From: Ophiobolus disseminans
Lineage: Eukaryota; Ascomycota; Dothideomycetes; Pleosporales; Phaeosphaeriaceae
Assembly (NCBI GenBank): GCA_010093685.1
Contig: MU006221.1
Coordinates: 153,587 to 217,586, forward strand
Direction of reading: 5' to 3'
DNA length: 64,000 bases
The notes under the pieces are model-generated. The model saw nothing but the letters and a program-made list of their open reading frames with translations, searched no databases and was not told where the DNA came from. The position numbers and the translations under genes are program-made. Each line of letters opens with the position of its first letter. The first letter of the stretch is position 1. Of the stretch, positions 10,494-22,687 are shown one piece after another.

Positions 10494-13149
10494 CTTGGGA
10501 AAAGGGCGAAAATTTGCACTTGTGTGACTCGACGTCATTGATCTCGCTTTCACCTACCAACACCTCTTGACCAGCGATATCAGCATCATTGCTGGACTCT
10601 CCTGTTCCTACACTGGCCGCTTCGAAAGGCTCCATGTTCTCCTTTGGGAGTGTAATTTCCTAGATTGAACAGCAAGACCGTGGTGCATTTGAGACGACCT
10701 ATGAATTTTAAGTTGTATAACAATCATCATTCCAGCATGTGGCCCTATAGAGATGTTGAACTCTTGTGGAAATGACACCCTTCGCGCAATCGAATGGACG
10801 TCTACTCCTTGTTCGCCGCAACGTATGTTCAATAATGCTTTCCCCAAACACAATACCTCCATATGCACGTCTCAAATAAATCTACACTACGATGTTCTGC
10901 GTCGTGACTTTCGCGTATATTTCCAAGTACCACAAACCTGCCCGCATTTCACCTTCCTTCACTTCCCTCGCTTAGCGCATGCCATTCAACCCACGCACAC
11001 CGTACAACACCAAATACGCTCATCTTTACAAAGTTTAGAGTAGGTGTTTATTATACTGTATATATATCATTTAATGTTGCAACTTCTCTCAAGTCCACTC
11101 GAGAAGTATGGTCTCATCAACTGTCACTTCTTAGTCTGGCAAGCCGTTGTTCAATTCCGGGTAAGGCAGATATCGTCCAAAACAAAAACCGTGAAAACCG
11201 TGCTTGAGTCCTCTGGAAGCGCTCACTGGATGATAGCACGCTTTTTGCGTTTTAGCTAAAGACTTTAGACATTTTGTTTTGTTGTTGCTCTTTTTGCTTC
11301 GCAAGCGAGCAAAGAGATCAGCACTTGCTAAGGGGCGCTTTGTAGAAGGGTAGAAGAATTGTTGTAAGCGCGAAAAGACTTCCCTTAGGTGCGTTGATAG
11401 GTATAGACCTTATGTATACTTGTTGATTATTTCCTACGTTACCGAGGTATTCATCTTAAGACTACGCATCTGAAAGTGCACCGTTCTCGATGCTGTAGAT
11501 GCTACACGTAATGTAGTGAATTCTTAAGCAATAACATAGACATATTTGCCAGCGCAACGCCTGGGTATGGTGTGTTGTGGCGTCCAATAAGGATGTCGAA
11601 CAGTATGCGTCGTTGTTTGGAGGCCGCTTTTAGTCATACTGCGTTAGCCGAACTAGCGATTGAGTACGAATCAAGGCCGCTTTTTCCGGGCTAATGGATC
11701 GTGATGCATCAGCCTTGTGTGAAGAGCATCTTTTAATCCTGGTCGGCATAGCTAAGTGGAATACTTGTAAAGCCCAATAGATATCATCAACGCGAAGCTT
11801 CGGAGCCTTCTTCGAATCTCCATAAAGGCATACCTCAGGACGTGATCACCCTCGATATTCTATGACGAACGAACAACGCGAAGCCTCACACGTCCGGACT
11901 ACGGTCAACATCGAATCAACAAACCCACGAACCAGGTTACACGGCGCAATACTAATCACCACTTCCAAGCGATCATTCAAGAGCTTCAAAGAATGCAAAG
12001 AAGCCGCGCGCTCGACAATGGAAGCGGCCGGAGCACCCTGATCTACAAGCGAGTAATGTTACCCTGGAATGGTACATAGGTTGACTACTGCTGCTGATTC
12101 GACCGACGACCTCATCAGAGCAGCTTCAGACTGATATGGATGAGGTGCAATGCATGTTGAGAGCTCAAAACTGTACCAGCAACTTTGTGGGAATTAAAGA
12201 CGTTGAGGATGCGGTTTGGCGATTTCGACATCGTAGACGCAGTATCGATCTACATGAAGTAAAAAGTTATGCTAAAGAGACAAGCACGTCATTCGCTTCG
12301 TCCCGGTCGAATCATCTACCTGAGCATCGATACCCTCGAGTATATCGGGTGTGAGTTGTTTTGAATATGCTGGCTCCTGCGAATATCAGCTAATTATAGA
12401 AGATGCTTGTTGTGGTCAAAATATCTTGTCACTCTCAGCATGATTGACATAGCGCAGAAGTGTAGACTCGGGAAAGCCGAAGCTGACTACAAACACGTGT
12501 TAAATAGAATTACATTTAGAGACTGGGTAATTTTCTCGGCCCGCCTTCTGAGCACGCTTGCCCTCTTATACACGATTCCTGTCAATCCATACCAGCCGCA
12601 ACGACGTGCAACAGGATATGGCCTACTAGGCTTGGATGGAACTCCTCGCTGTCTAAACTGTATCAACCGCCATTCGACGCGCGTGCCTTGCCACTTAGCT
12701 ACATCGATCATCCGGCACGAGACAGAACTACACATGGAGAGCTCGCAAGTACAAGCGCTTTATGATGCTACGATAATATCGGGGCTGCTTTGTCATGCTC
12801 CTTGTTTGCTACGGCAGGGGAACAGAAGAAGAACGCATAGACCAGATGGGACGCCGGAGCAAGTTTGCTGTTGTCGACAACCGGTGGCATCGACACAGCC
12901 ACTCCCATTAACAGCAACGTCGGACGACTCAAATGGCGAGGGCATCTCAACATAACGTTCTCTACGCGATCAGGGCGACCCGCAACGCTATGATCGAAAA
13001 GGAATATCTTCTTTCAACAGGTGGAAGATCCTCGCAGGCAATAACAAATCTTGGAGCAGATGCCCAAGAGTCAGGGTACAAGGCCCTCGTCACGCGATAC
13101 CTCGCCACTCTAGCAATCTTGAGGATCTCCCAGTTTGGAGACCTCAAAT
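10494..13149. other. Gene-poor intergenic tract
   Basis: About 2.6 kb without a convincing gene. Short ORFs occur (for example 12136-12354 and 12407-12955 on +) but lack start context, splice logic and domain resemblance. The ORF at 12136-12354 carries HEVKS and STSFASSR, resembling an ORF at 15916-16104 (see findings), so fragments of decayed genes may be present. No terminal repeats or RNA genes were recognised. Confidence 0.5.
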
Positions 13150-14369
13150 ATGGGTACCTTTGATGTTCCTCCGCGGCCAAGGAGAACGCAGTCCTCGACG
13201 GATCCACAAGATGGTGTGTCCTCGTGAGCAAGGCAAGCGGTCTGACAAGCACGACAACTTGGCTCGTAGTGCACGTGGAGACGATTTCAGCGTCCCATTG
13301 CAAGCGATGTCCAGGTCGAAGTCTATGGAACGCATACAACTTCCAGCTGCCTCTGTGAGCACGCTAGTGGACCAAGGAGTATCGACAGCTTTCAGCCGTC
13401 TCACATGGAAGGATACAATGTTGGTGGATGGGCAAGACCACGTTGACCGCTTCCTTCCTGCTAGCTTGATTTTAGCAAAGCGATGGCGGATCCAAACTTT
13501 CCTCCGCAATGATCCCCACGCGGATGTGTATAGCGTACTCGATATCCACGATTCTGATTCGAGATTGTCAATGGATCTTGCCGGAGTGCATGAAGCAAAT
13601 GTCTTCCTAGAAGAATACCATGGAAAGTCTGAGATGTACGCCAAGAGACGCAAAAGAGCCATGCGGGAGAGCGATAACGGGGAAACAATCCAGGATGAGT
13701 TTGGGTTGTACCGAGACGAGGTTGGTGTCTATCCTACAAGTCGACAACGTCCGAAAGCAATGCTTGCGAGCGACAGCGGCTACGACAGTGCCAGACATGT
13801 GATTATTGCCGAAGTCCGTCCTCGCATGCGGCCGTTCAAACTGCGGCTCACGGACGAGGAGTATCCTAAGCTGCCAGCGCCGGCGCACCCACTTAGCGCG
13901 CCAGCTGCGGGTCCGTCGAAAGTCAACACCCAACAGATCAAAGGCAGATACAAGATCGTATGAGAAAATCTCTAACGAAAACCTCACGAGCATGAAAAGA
14001 CGGCCCAAGGATCTTGTCGCGCGCAACAGAACCGACTACAACTCAAAACCAAGATGGTTTGAGAGGCATTTGGAAGAGCTGAACCCAAATTCTGCCATGT
14101 TCGGTCAGGACGAGTTGGAGCCGTTTGATACTTCAATCGAAAACTTCCCTGACGGTGCAGGCGACGTCGGGTCATTTCGACACAGTGAGAACAGCGAAAT
14201 TCTGGTTGATGATACAATTGCGGGAATGTGGGACACTGGATCACCGGGCTTTAGTGAGGACCACTCTGACTATTCTTATGATGAATGGTACGACGAGGAG
14301 GCAATGTACTACGAACTCACAAGGACAGTTCAAGAAATCCAATGGGGTCATAAGATGGGAGTTTACTAG
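13150..14369 (+). CDS. Hypothetical protein with kinase N-lobe-like segment
   Basis: Three-exon model: 13150-13223, 13270-13957 and 14010-14369, encoding 373 aa. Intron 1 is 46 bp (GTGAGC to CGTAG). Intron 2 is 52 bp (GTATGA, branch TCTAAC, CCCAAG). All phases agree and remove the two apparent frame breaks. Residues about 85-150 (RWRIQTFLRNDPHADVYSVL, later EANVFLEE and YAKRRKRAM) resemble the N-lobe-like region in a group of Dothideomycete hypothetical proteins, followed by a short EEYPKLPAP motif. The C-terminus has PRWFERHLEELNP and an acidic Tyr-rich tail. No catalytic kinase loop is present, so enzymatic activity is unlikely. Function unknown. Confidence 0.6.
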
Positions 14370-14853
14370 GGCCCTAGAAGTCCACGCTAGAGCTATATTT
14401 CTGTCACATTGTCCGTATGTTAGCAGAGCAGCACGAGTGAATCTTGATATGTGAGTTTGGCACAGACTGAGAACAGTATGGGGTGAAAGTCAGGTAAAAG
14501 GACAAGCAACGAGCATTGTACTCAAATAACGGTAAGCATTGGTGATGTGTTTTTTATGTCCTCTGTGTCGTCACTCAACGTTCGCAAAGGGTCTGTGCAA
14601 TCGCAATGAAACTAAGAGAAACAGAAGTAGAAATGTTGGCTCTGAAATTTCGCCGTGCGTTGGGACAAATCAAGAAAGATATCCCAACGACCGCCAAGAA
14701 GATGGAGGATTTCACACTATGATTATGCTTGACAGGGTCGTGCCTGTTTGCGCAACAGAGGGGTCTTGAATGACATGCGAAACACAATACGGATTCGGTC
14801 CGACAGGTCACAATCGCGGAGGCGTTGGCGATAGACCGCCGCCAGTAAAAGGT

Positions 14854-15893
14854 CTAAGTCTTGCACTGGTGACGGGTGTTTCCCCGAGCAATCTCGAGGT
14901 TTATACGGCGCAAGAGAACGTCCTTTCGAGAGTAGGAGCAATTGCATACGCAGGCGAACAGCTTCTGTCGCTGCCGTTTGCTGACCTTGGGTAGCGAACA
15001 TGGCGGCGGGAACGTCTTGGCGGGACCTCGATGTCGCTCGAGGTCTTTGAGAAGCGTGAAAGATGTTCCACACGCGTCACATGTTGGCTTGGCAGTGCAG
15101 CGCTGGCGTAAATGTTGGCGGTAGCGCAAATCGCTAGTAAAGGGTTTCTTGCAGCTTGAACACACGAGATTGGATCGTACAGAAATCAGTTCCACTTTGC
15201 CGACAGGTGCACAATCCGCGACCAGGTTGTTACCCGTTCTGGGTGAAGCTGGGATCACCGAGCGAACAGAGTGCTGATCTGAGGACGATGGCGAATGAGG
15301 ACTTAGGGAAGATTGTACGATCGAGCTCGGAAAGGAAGATGTGCCGGAATATCCATCGGTCAATATAGGAGTATCAACCGATAGATGTTGTGGAGGTGCT
15401 TGCGGTTGTGTGTGTCGGTGGGGAACCTCATCAGTAGGCTGGTTGGCTCCTAAGAGAAACAAATCCTGGGATTCATGATTGTTTGGCGTCCATTGGTGAT
15501 CATCGGCGCGATTCGGACTAGAATTCACGGAGTCAGAGATTCTCGTGGGAATACTCTCACCCGCGTATTCGAAGGGCGACCAAAGGCACAGTCCCATGTC
15601 GCTCTGAAGTGCATCGACAGCATCCAACGGCCAAAACGCATCATTGTGTGAATACCCAGCATCGCTCTGCGACCGAAGGCCTGGTGTCCAACCATCTACT
15701 GAAAAGGCAGAATCGCGTATCTGGTCATCAAGATATTGAGGGGCTTCTGCGTCGCGGAACAGACACGGACGGAACTGGTTTATGCAATGATCACTGATAT
15801 CGATTAGCCAACGCCGTTGAGTGCGGTAGAGGTCTTCGGTCCACTCACTGATGACAACCGTTGATGGTAAGGACGACCCACTACGAGGGCCGA
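14854..15893 (-). CDS. C2H2 zinc-finger protein (5' end unresolved)
   Basis: Reading frame open from about 15893 to the stop at 14854, with no ATG before 15627, so an upstream exon or non-ATG-marked start is missing from the model. The N-terminal half is Ser/Pro/Thr-rich. Zinc fingers lie near the C-terminus: CSSCKKPFTSDLRYRQHLRQ with its C2H2 spacing, then CDACGTSFTLLKDLERHRG, then a third degenerate finger CVCNCSYSRKDVLLRR lacking its histidines. The third finger may continue in another exon after 14854. Likely a nuclear DNA-binding protein, target unknown. The 14370-14853 gap downstream shows nothing I can support. Confidence 0.6.
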
Positions 15894-16833
15894 GCTACAC
15901 CAATGGTGCCTATGTATGGATAGATGTGGTATTTGCGGGAGCGGATCGCACGGTGGAAGGGTGGCAGCGAGATTGAGTCGATTTGATCAGTACGAGGTAA
16001 AATCACAGCGGCAGAGCCGCTCTACGTCGTTCGCCTCAAGCGGAAGGACGGCAATCGATCGAGTCCCTAGGAACCGAGGAAGAGGGGTGGAGGCTCTGCG
16101 ATGAACGAGAGGCATCGCTTTTTTGTACAGCTTCAGCGCGACGCAGCGCATTTAGCGGCCACCAATCGCCTGTCGTGGCTGTGCAGTTTAGTAGCCTGGA
16201 GCGTGATCGCCTAAGAAGGCTTGGTCTACGCCACAAGGTGTGGCTTTTTTGCACTTGAACGCTGACTCATACCTAAGGTAGCTTGTGCCCGCAAAGAACA
16301 TGATAAAGAAACATAATCTAAGACAATTCAGAATTATAGATAGCTTGTATGTTTACATGTGACATCAAATCGTGTAGAATTAGACCCAGCAACAGTAAAG
16401 TGTACGCATGAAACGTGCCAACAACTCGCAACGGCTGTGGATGCTAGCGCTGCTGCATCCTCCCTGTTTTTGTGATTCCAGATTTCTGTGGTGTCACAAC
16501 ACGCTCTTAAAGAATCTGCGTTCGGTTTGAATAGTAGCTGGAGGTTCTCGTGGCCTTTCTGTAAATAGAATGACAGGTCTAAGATGCGCCCAAGTCATCC
16601 TCGACCCTCAACGCCTTGACACTCTTCACTTGCTAGTCACTCTGTCTTCACCTCGACTAATTATCACACACCGCAATCGCATGCGAGAGGCGTTTGTATG
16701 ATCTATACGTTGCCTTGCTGTACATATCATCTTGATCTCAAACGCGTCACCAGACAGCATAATGAATGGAAAGCTGTATAGAACTGCTCTACTACACTTT
16801 CAATACTAACGTCCGAGGAGCGAAAGCAAACAG
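15894..16833. other. Intergenic, one motif-bearing short ORF
   Basis: No full gene model. The plus-strand ORF 15916-16104 contains FDQYEVKS and STSFASSGR, similar to the ORF at 12136-12354. A possible minus-strand upstream exon of the zinc-finger gene begins at an ATG near 16113 (MPLVHRRAST) but I could not join it in phase. The remainder is unannotated. Confidence 0.4.
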
Positions 16834-18727
16834 CTAGACTGTAGAAGGTTTCACGCAGTCTGCGCCATAGAAAACGCCTAAGCGCAAGGGATAGAAAGAA
16901 ACAGATGCCGCTGCCTGATCCACTATCGTCCAGGTTGCTCCCCAAGAAACTGGAACACCCAAAGTGTTGTACGTATACTGCTCATATGTAACAGAACACC
17001 TAAGTTCATCGCTCTCGTCCTTGGCGCACAGAGGCTCGACGTAGAGTCCGGTTGTGCGCGTGGAAGCCCATGGTCGAAGACCGGCGACTCCGCTGTAGAT
17101 GTTGACAAGTGTGATTACATATCCCGTGCTGGATACTTTCAATTGGCCAGTAGGTGACAGCTCGAAGATTCCAATCTTTCGGGATCCCTGGACGTCCGGG
17201 TAGCCCACAATCTGAAGGTCCATAGTTGCACCGGTTGTGCAGAGCGGCCATCCTGTTTGAGGGAGGTTGGGGGTTATGACTTTGAGGCAGAACGTGGAGG
17301 GTGTTGGTGCAACTAGAGCGGTTGTAGAAGAAGGACCCGAGGATAGTGACGAGGACGATGAGATGGAGATGGAGATGATAGGTGTTGAAGAACTGCTTGC
17401 AATAGATGGGATCGAGCTACTAACCGTACTCAATGTGGCGGAGGATGAGGAGGAGGGAGGCAACGAAGCGGTTACAGTTAGGATAGAGAGGCTGCTTGAA
17501 GTTGTCGTACTTGAGATGGTGGAAGACGACATGGCGGTAGAAGTAGCCGAAGTGCTCACCGAGGACACCATGTAGTTGCCTGAAGTTACTGCGCCTGAAA
17601 GTTGAGTGGTGGTGCTGGACTTGTCGACTGAAGATACAAAAGTTATGATCGCGGCAGAGCTTGAGCTAACGTCTCCTGAGCTCGAAGGGCCACCAGAAAG
17701 AGCGGAAGATATCACCGATATGGCTATAGAAGATGTCGGAGTAGCGGATACAGAGCTTGACAAGTAGGTATTGACAGCCAGTGATGGCGTCAGAGAGGGA
17801 CTGTCATTCGAACTCGTAGTGGCCGAAGATGTAAGGCTAGAGCGGGAGGAATCGCGAGTACTGGGTACGACCTGAGCCAGAGAAGGCAATGAGCTGGCCG
17901 TCAAAGTGCTTGAGGAACTTGAACCAGAAGAGCTAGACCGCGTAAAAGTCACAAACGTGGTGGAGGACTTGACAGCGGACGACATGCTCGCGCACCGTCC
18001 AAAGTCTTTCTGACACGAATCAGGTCGACAGTAGTCATCAGTGCTTCCGCACTATTCTCGTCAGCGTTTTAACTCCATGAAATGATCAATTTCGACTCAC
18101 ATAGAACCATTGACTGCAGCAATTACCCCATTGAGACCCTAAGCAGGTTTGTCCCCCAAAGTTGTTGCCGCAGCGGGCATTTGAGGACACCTTTTGAGTC
18201 GACGAAGGCGAAGGCACGGCGAGCGATATCGATGTGGGAGTTGGTGTAGTAGCACGACTCGTCGAAGAAGGCAGTTCGGACGAACTGGCTGTATTGTCAC
18301 ACGACCCAAACGCTGGATTACAACCCTGTCCGCAGTACGCGCTTGACTTTCCACAAAACCCGTATCGACTGCAGCAGTTGCCAAATACCGAGGTCAGACA
18401 TGTATGGCCTTTGGTCCCGCCGCAGCTCCCGTCAGTCGAAATTCTCGACGCGGTGTTACTGGAAGACGCAAGAGTACACGTGCCGTATCCGAGCTGGCAT
18501 CCGCTGCCACAGTACGCAGCTGTGCTGCCACTGAATACAGTTAGTTTTCGGACCAACACTTGCAATACTGGCGCTCACCAGTAACTATATTGTGAGCAGC
18601 ACGATCCGAAGCTGCTACCCGCGCACGTTAAGCCAAACTGCGCACCACAACGACCGGTCTGGCTAATGGATTGCGCAAGAACAGCTGCGAAGCCATAGGA
18701 AAACGAGAGAAAGAGAGTGTGTAGCAT
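16834..18727 (-). CDS. Secreted CBM18 chitin-binding protein with Ser/Thr stalk
   Basis: Three exons (18727-18579, 18530-18101, 18051-16834), introns of 48 and 49 bp, 598 aa. A signal peptide covers residues 1-19. Three hevein-type (CBM18) domains follow: about C27-C68, 86-127 and C170-C213, each with the CGxxxxGxxC...GNCCSxxGxCG pattern; both introns fall inside a domain just before CGST. Then comes about 215 residues of Ser/Thr-rich, probably O-glycosylated stalk, and a C-terminal domain of about 165 residues with paired cysteines that I do not recognise. Likely binds chitin at the wall or shields it from host chitinases; that role is inferred from family. No catalytic domain is seen. Confidence 0.85.
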
Positions 18728-19754
18728 GACGATAGCTCGGCGAATGAGCGACTTGTCCAAAGAGGACGAAATACAAGCTGTAAAAAAACGAATGACAGAA
18801 GACGGCGAACCCAAAATTCAATCAAAGCGTACAAAAAAAAGACACAAAGCCCATCGCGACACTCGTCTGCAATAAGTCAGTCGCCCAAAAATGAGGTGTT
18901 GAGCCCCTGAAGCTGTTCAGAACGCCACAATCGTGAAATGGACTCACGATGCGCGCCACTCAAAGGCTTGGCACAACTAGCATGCCATCTGATTAGCCAG
19001 ACTTCAGCCTCACCTCACGTCCCGAGGTTTTGATCCATGGCTAAGAGCCTCGTGCAATAATTACCACATGATGAGTCCGTGCATGAGAAGAGCTGAAGGG
19101 AAAGGAAGAAGCTAGTCGCGTCTTGGACCTCGCTTGTCGGAGTTGGCAATCTTGTGCCTGCAGCATGAGCACTGTCAAGGCATCGAGGTAACCCCAATGA
19201 TTGGAATTGTACTAGCAGTACTGGTGGCCCAAACGTAATGACATGGCTATGCGAAGTACAAAGTTGAGTGGGTGCGTGTGTTCTTGAGATCTGATCAGGC
19301 TTGTTCAACGCTAACGAGATTCGCGCTAGCCGTTTTAGCTACTAGCGTCATCAAAGGGCCCCGGGGCTTCCGTAACTTCCGTCGCCATGTGCGAGAACCA
19401 AGCATAGATCCATCAATCAGGAAGCAACCTAAAGGTTTCTCAAGCTTCTCAAGCTGTTGCGTTGGTGTTTGGCATCGTCATACACTTGCGAGAGCATAGT
19501 GAGCATACCACAGCTCCTACTCTCGGATCCAAACAAGAAGAAAACATCTCAGACCATTCTCAACGATCTCGATAACTCTTGAAGACACGAACGAAATTGC
19601 TCATAGCAGCGGAATGGAATTCGATACATTAAACCCAGATCTTTCATCTCTACAAACTGCGTCGAATATACACACACCCTTCCAACTTCATCTTTTCCTC
19701 CTCCACAAATATATACACTCTCCCCCCACCCCACCCCACCCCACCCCATCCCAT
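18728..19754. other. Intergenic with (CCCCA)n tract
   Basis: Upstream of the CBM18 gene and downstream of the esterase gene. A short (CCCCA)n microsatellite with about five units occupies about 19723-19748, immediately after the esterase stop. Nothing else is supported. Confidence 0.6.
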
Positions 19755-20798
19755 CTACCAACCCAGCGCCTTCGCAACCGCCTCTGTCAAAAGCTTGGCT
19801 CCAATCCCATTCGTATTCGGCGTAGGATGATAATCGCACCCAAGATCACTCCCCTGATCCGGCCAATCCACAACCACCGCCTTCGTCCCATTCAACTGCA
19901 GCGCCGCCTCATTCAGCGCTGCGCGCTGCGTACTCTTCACGTTCTCGCCCGCGGGATACCCATCGCTCATCATCGGGCTCGTAAGCAGAAAAAAGGTCGG
20001 GTCGTTCTTGTATCCCGCCGCAACCTGGCGCACGAACTTCACCATCGCGGCCGTGTACTCCGTCCCTGTGAGTTTCGGACGCACGTTGTTGTGTCCGAAG
20101 TCGTTGGTGCCGAGGTTTATTACGACGGCGTTGGGGCGGTCGGATTTGGGGAAGGGGTATGAGCCCGAGGCGTCGTTGGCGCCGTATTTTGTGTAGCGCT
20201 CCGGCATGATGGGGGAGGTATCGACTTGGCCGGATGCGTAGTTGCGGATGATGCCGATGCCGCTCCAGGATATGATGCTGAGGTCCGCGTTGAGGGCTTC
20301 GGCGGTCCGGACGCTGTATGTTTGGGAGATGATTTCTAGCGCGGCGGTGTTGGTGCATGGGAGTGTGGCGCCGATGCCGTACCCGGATGTGATGGAGTCG
20401 CCGATGACTTCTATTCTGCGGCTTCTGGCGGGGATGTCAGCGCCAAATTTGCCGTCGACAGTTATGTTGCCGATGAAGATGGAGCCGAATTGGGCTTCGG
20501 AGGATTTGCGGAAGATGACCGTGTGCTTTCCTTGCGTCAGGTTCTTGGGCGTGGTGACTGATGTCCCGGAGACGGAAGGGATGTATGTTGATTTGCCATC
20601 GATGATGAGCTCGGCACTGTTTGCGCCGCTGAGGCCTTCAATGCCAATGGTTGCTGATTTGCCCGAGAACGTGAAGGAGACACCAGTGGCGGACCAACTC
20701 AGTTCTTTAGTCGCTGGGTTGACGCGTCCAAGGTAGCGAATGGCTTGGGCAGGTCCGAGGACCGCCAGTACGGCAAGGAGGGACTTTCGGCTGAACAT
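19755..20798 (-). CDS. Secreted CE2-like SGNH esterase
   Basis: Single exon, 347 aa from MFSRKSLLAV; the longer frame upstream adds a non-signal leader and was not used. A signal peptide covers about residues 1-19. An N-terminal jelly-roll-like domain (about 20-125, starting IRYLGRV) precedes an SGNH hydrolase domain with block I GDSITSGYG (Ser135), block III GTNDFG, and the catalytic Asp/His block DYHPTPNTNG near the C-terminus. This two-domain order matches carbohydrate esterase family 2 (deacetylases of xylan or mannan). Substrate is inferred, not shown. Likely extracellular. Confidence 0.85.
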   Translation of the reverse strand: MFSRKSLLAVLAVLGPAQAIRYLGRVNPATKELSWSATGVSFTFSGKSATIGIEGLSGANSAELIIDGKSTYIPSVSGTSVTTPKNLTQGKHTVIFRKSSEAQFGSIFIGNITVDGKFGADIPARSRRIEVIGDSITSGYGIGATLPCTNTAALEIISQTYSVRTAEALNADLSIISWSGIGIIRNYASGQVDTSPIMPERYTKYGANDASGSYPFPKSDRPNAVVINLGTNDFGHNNVRPKLTGTEYTAAMVKFVRQVAAGYKNDPTFFLLTSPMMSDGYPAGENVKSTQRAALNEAALQLNGTKAVVVDWPDQGSDLGCDYHPTPNTNGIGAKLLTEAVAKALGW

Positions 20799-21584
20799 CT
20801 CGAGCCCTGGAGATACACTGGGAAGAGATCCGGCGTTCAACTCAAGCTTTTCAAGATGGGCGAGGCAACAATTTATCGCGACAATCAATTTGAATCTCCT
20901 TGCAAATAAATGTTCAACCCACTATTTGGCCGACATATAGATGAACTTAGTGCAATGCCTCGTTTCATCCCCGCAATTTGCCTTTTTAGGAGCGGAGATT
21001 AGCCGTCCTTAATACACTAGCAGGTTTAGAGCACCTTACGCTATTGTAGTCGTCGAGCTTAGCCAACCGGAGAAATTGTAGTACTTCGATAGAATATTCT
21101 AAAGTTGTTCTGAACCAGGTTTATGGAAAAGCGGTTAGAAGACCCATGCGAGATGTTCCATACCCCGTGATCGCCGAGGGATCATCATTAGATGCTATAC
21201 ATACAATGTTCCGTGGAGCGGGAGGAATGCAGTGAGTCATTAACAAACATTAGAATTATGATTCGTACTTGCGGCGCTCTAGGATACTGCAAGAATAGCT
21301 GTGTTCTTCCACCAAGTTTAGTTGTCGAATCCAGTGATCACAAGCCGGACCCATCGATGATCTTACATATCGCCATGCGCAAACAACAGGATACGTTGGC
21401 ATGATGACGCAAGTGCAAAATGTCAAATCGATATTGTCTTGAAGTTCGGAAACAATGACTCGAGCGCGGCAGTCACATAGCAGAGTTGAAGGACTCAGAC
21501 CGTGACATGTCATGGCTTGACTCAGCCAACTTCTGAAACGTATTTGAGCTTTGACATGCTGTTGAACTGAGAGATCCCTCACAC
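20799..21584. other. Intergenic
   Basis: Nothing I can support beyond short random ORFs; holds the promoter of the esterase and the upstream region of the following hypothetical gene. Confidence 0.5.
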
Positions 21585-22687
21585 ATGTGCTCGTTAAAAT
21601 TGTTCGTCGAAATAATCATTCGAAAATTAAAAGCCCGCAAGGAGCGACGGGCCAAGAAGATGGTGCCTACCCCTAGCTTGAATTTAGCAGATGTAGTGAT
21701 GGCTCACCTCGGCCACACAACTGCACAAACCTCGCTGGCTAGTAAGAGAAAGCGCCCTGATACCAACACCGACTCGCTATCGCTCGACCCACCAGCACCG
21801 ACACCAGTCCTGAGTAAGCGGCAACGTTGTGATACAGCGTCAGCACTGTCATCGTTCGTTCTACCAGCACCAGCCACCACATGTTCTCGACCCTCCGCGT
21901 GTCTAGCACCGGAAATTCGCAATGCGATCTATGCCTTGTTGTTTGATGAGTTCCACATGCCGTCTTTCTAGATGCAATAAAAGGTGCGCCAAGTCAATTT
22001 CGACTCCGCGAAGGAAATCATCAGATGGAGTTCGATGTCATGTCCGCATTACGAGGAGATTACACAAAAAGTCGCGACCTACGAATGGAAGCACGTTCTT
22101 ACTTTTATGCTCCGAGAAAGTCCTTCGTCTCCGCAGAGGGATACGAGTATCTTGCTGTAATCGTCGGATGGCTCGATGGTATGGGGTGGGAATGTCGTGA
22201 ATTTTTGCGCAAAGTCTGCTTCAGTGGATTAATGTGGTACCGCCCAACACATGTCCTTACTGCACAGCTACACGATCCGCTACGAGAGTGTACAGGACTC
22301 CTCATCTTGTCGTTACAACTCAATATCCGTCACCTGTACGAAGCTTACTCATTGGACCTCGATACTTATCTGAGGTGCACTAAGCGCCAGCTGCGTGACT
22401 GTCCGCTACCTCCCGTCAATGTGGGGGATTGGGCGAAGACGGTTGTGGAGTTACCAGCCCTGGCCTGTTTCAACATGGACATTGTGTTTGGCGCAGATAC
22501 GTTCAAGGTAAGCAATGGAGAGGAGCTAAATTACAGAGCATTTGGGGCAAGAGGAAATAGGCTCACCGAGCAAGTAGGGAGGGAACTGAAACAGAAAATA
22601 AGTGAATTGAGTCCAGGAAATGAGGTAGTCGTCAAAGTCAGGTATATTGGTGGAGACGAGCGAATGTATTATGGAGTTCCTTGGTAG
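21585..22687 (+). CDS. Hypothetical protein, 'PEIRNAIYALLF' family
   Basis: N-terminal frame (21585-21971) is basic and Ser/Pro-rich and reaches LAPEIRNAIYALLFDEF, the F-box-like opening motif of a large fungal family of unknown function. The second frame (to 22687) carries AVFLDAIKGAPSQFRLREG, then EFDVMSALRGDYTKSRDLR, EARSYFYA, and ends MYYGVPW. The two frames join only if one base is missing near 21950 (TTCC run), or by a weak 47-bp intron (GTTCCA to CCAAG). An internal Met (MVPTPSLNL, 21660) is an alternative start. The family is usually a single uninterrupted protein of about 250-350 aa, so this may be a damaged copy or an assembly slip. Confidence 0.6.

Noticed and set aside
12407..12955. 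182-codon plus-strand ORF with CLNCINRHSTRVPC
   Set aside because: The Cys/His run is suggestive, but the rest is unlike protein families I know and no intron logic extends it.
10494..13149. Large transposon suspected in the gene-poor gap
   Set aside because: No terminal repeats, transposase or reverse-transcriptase motifs could be found by eye.
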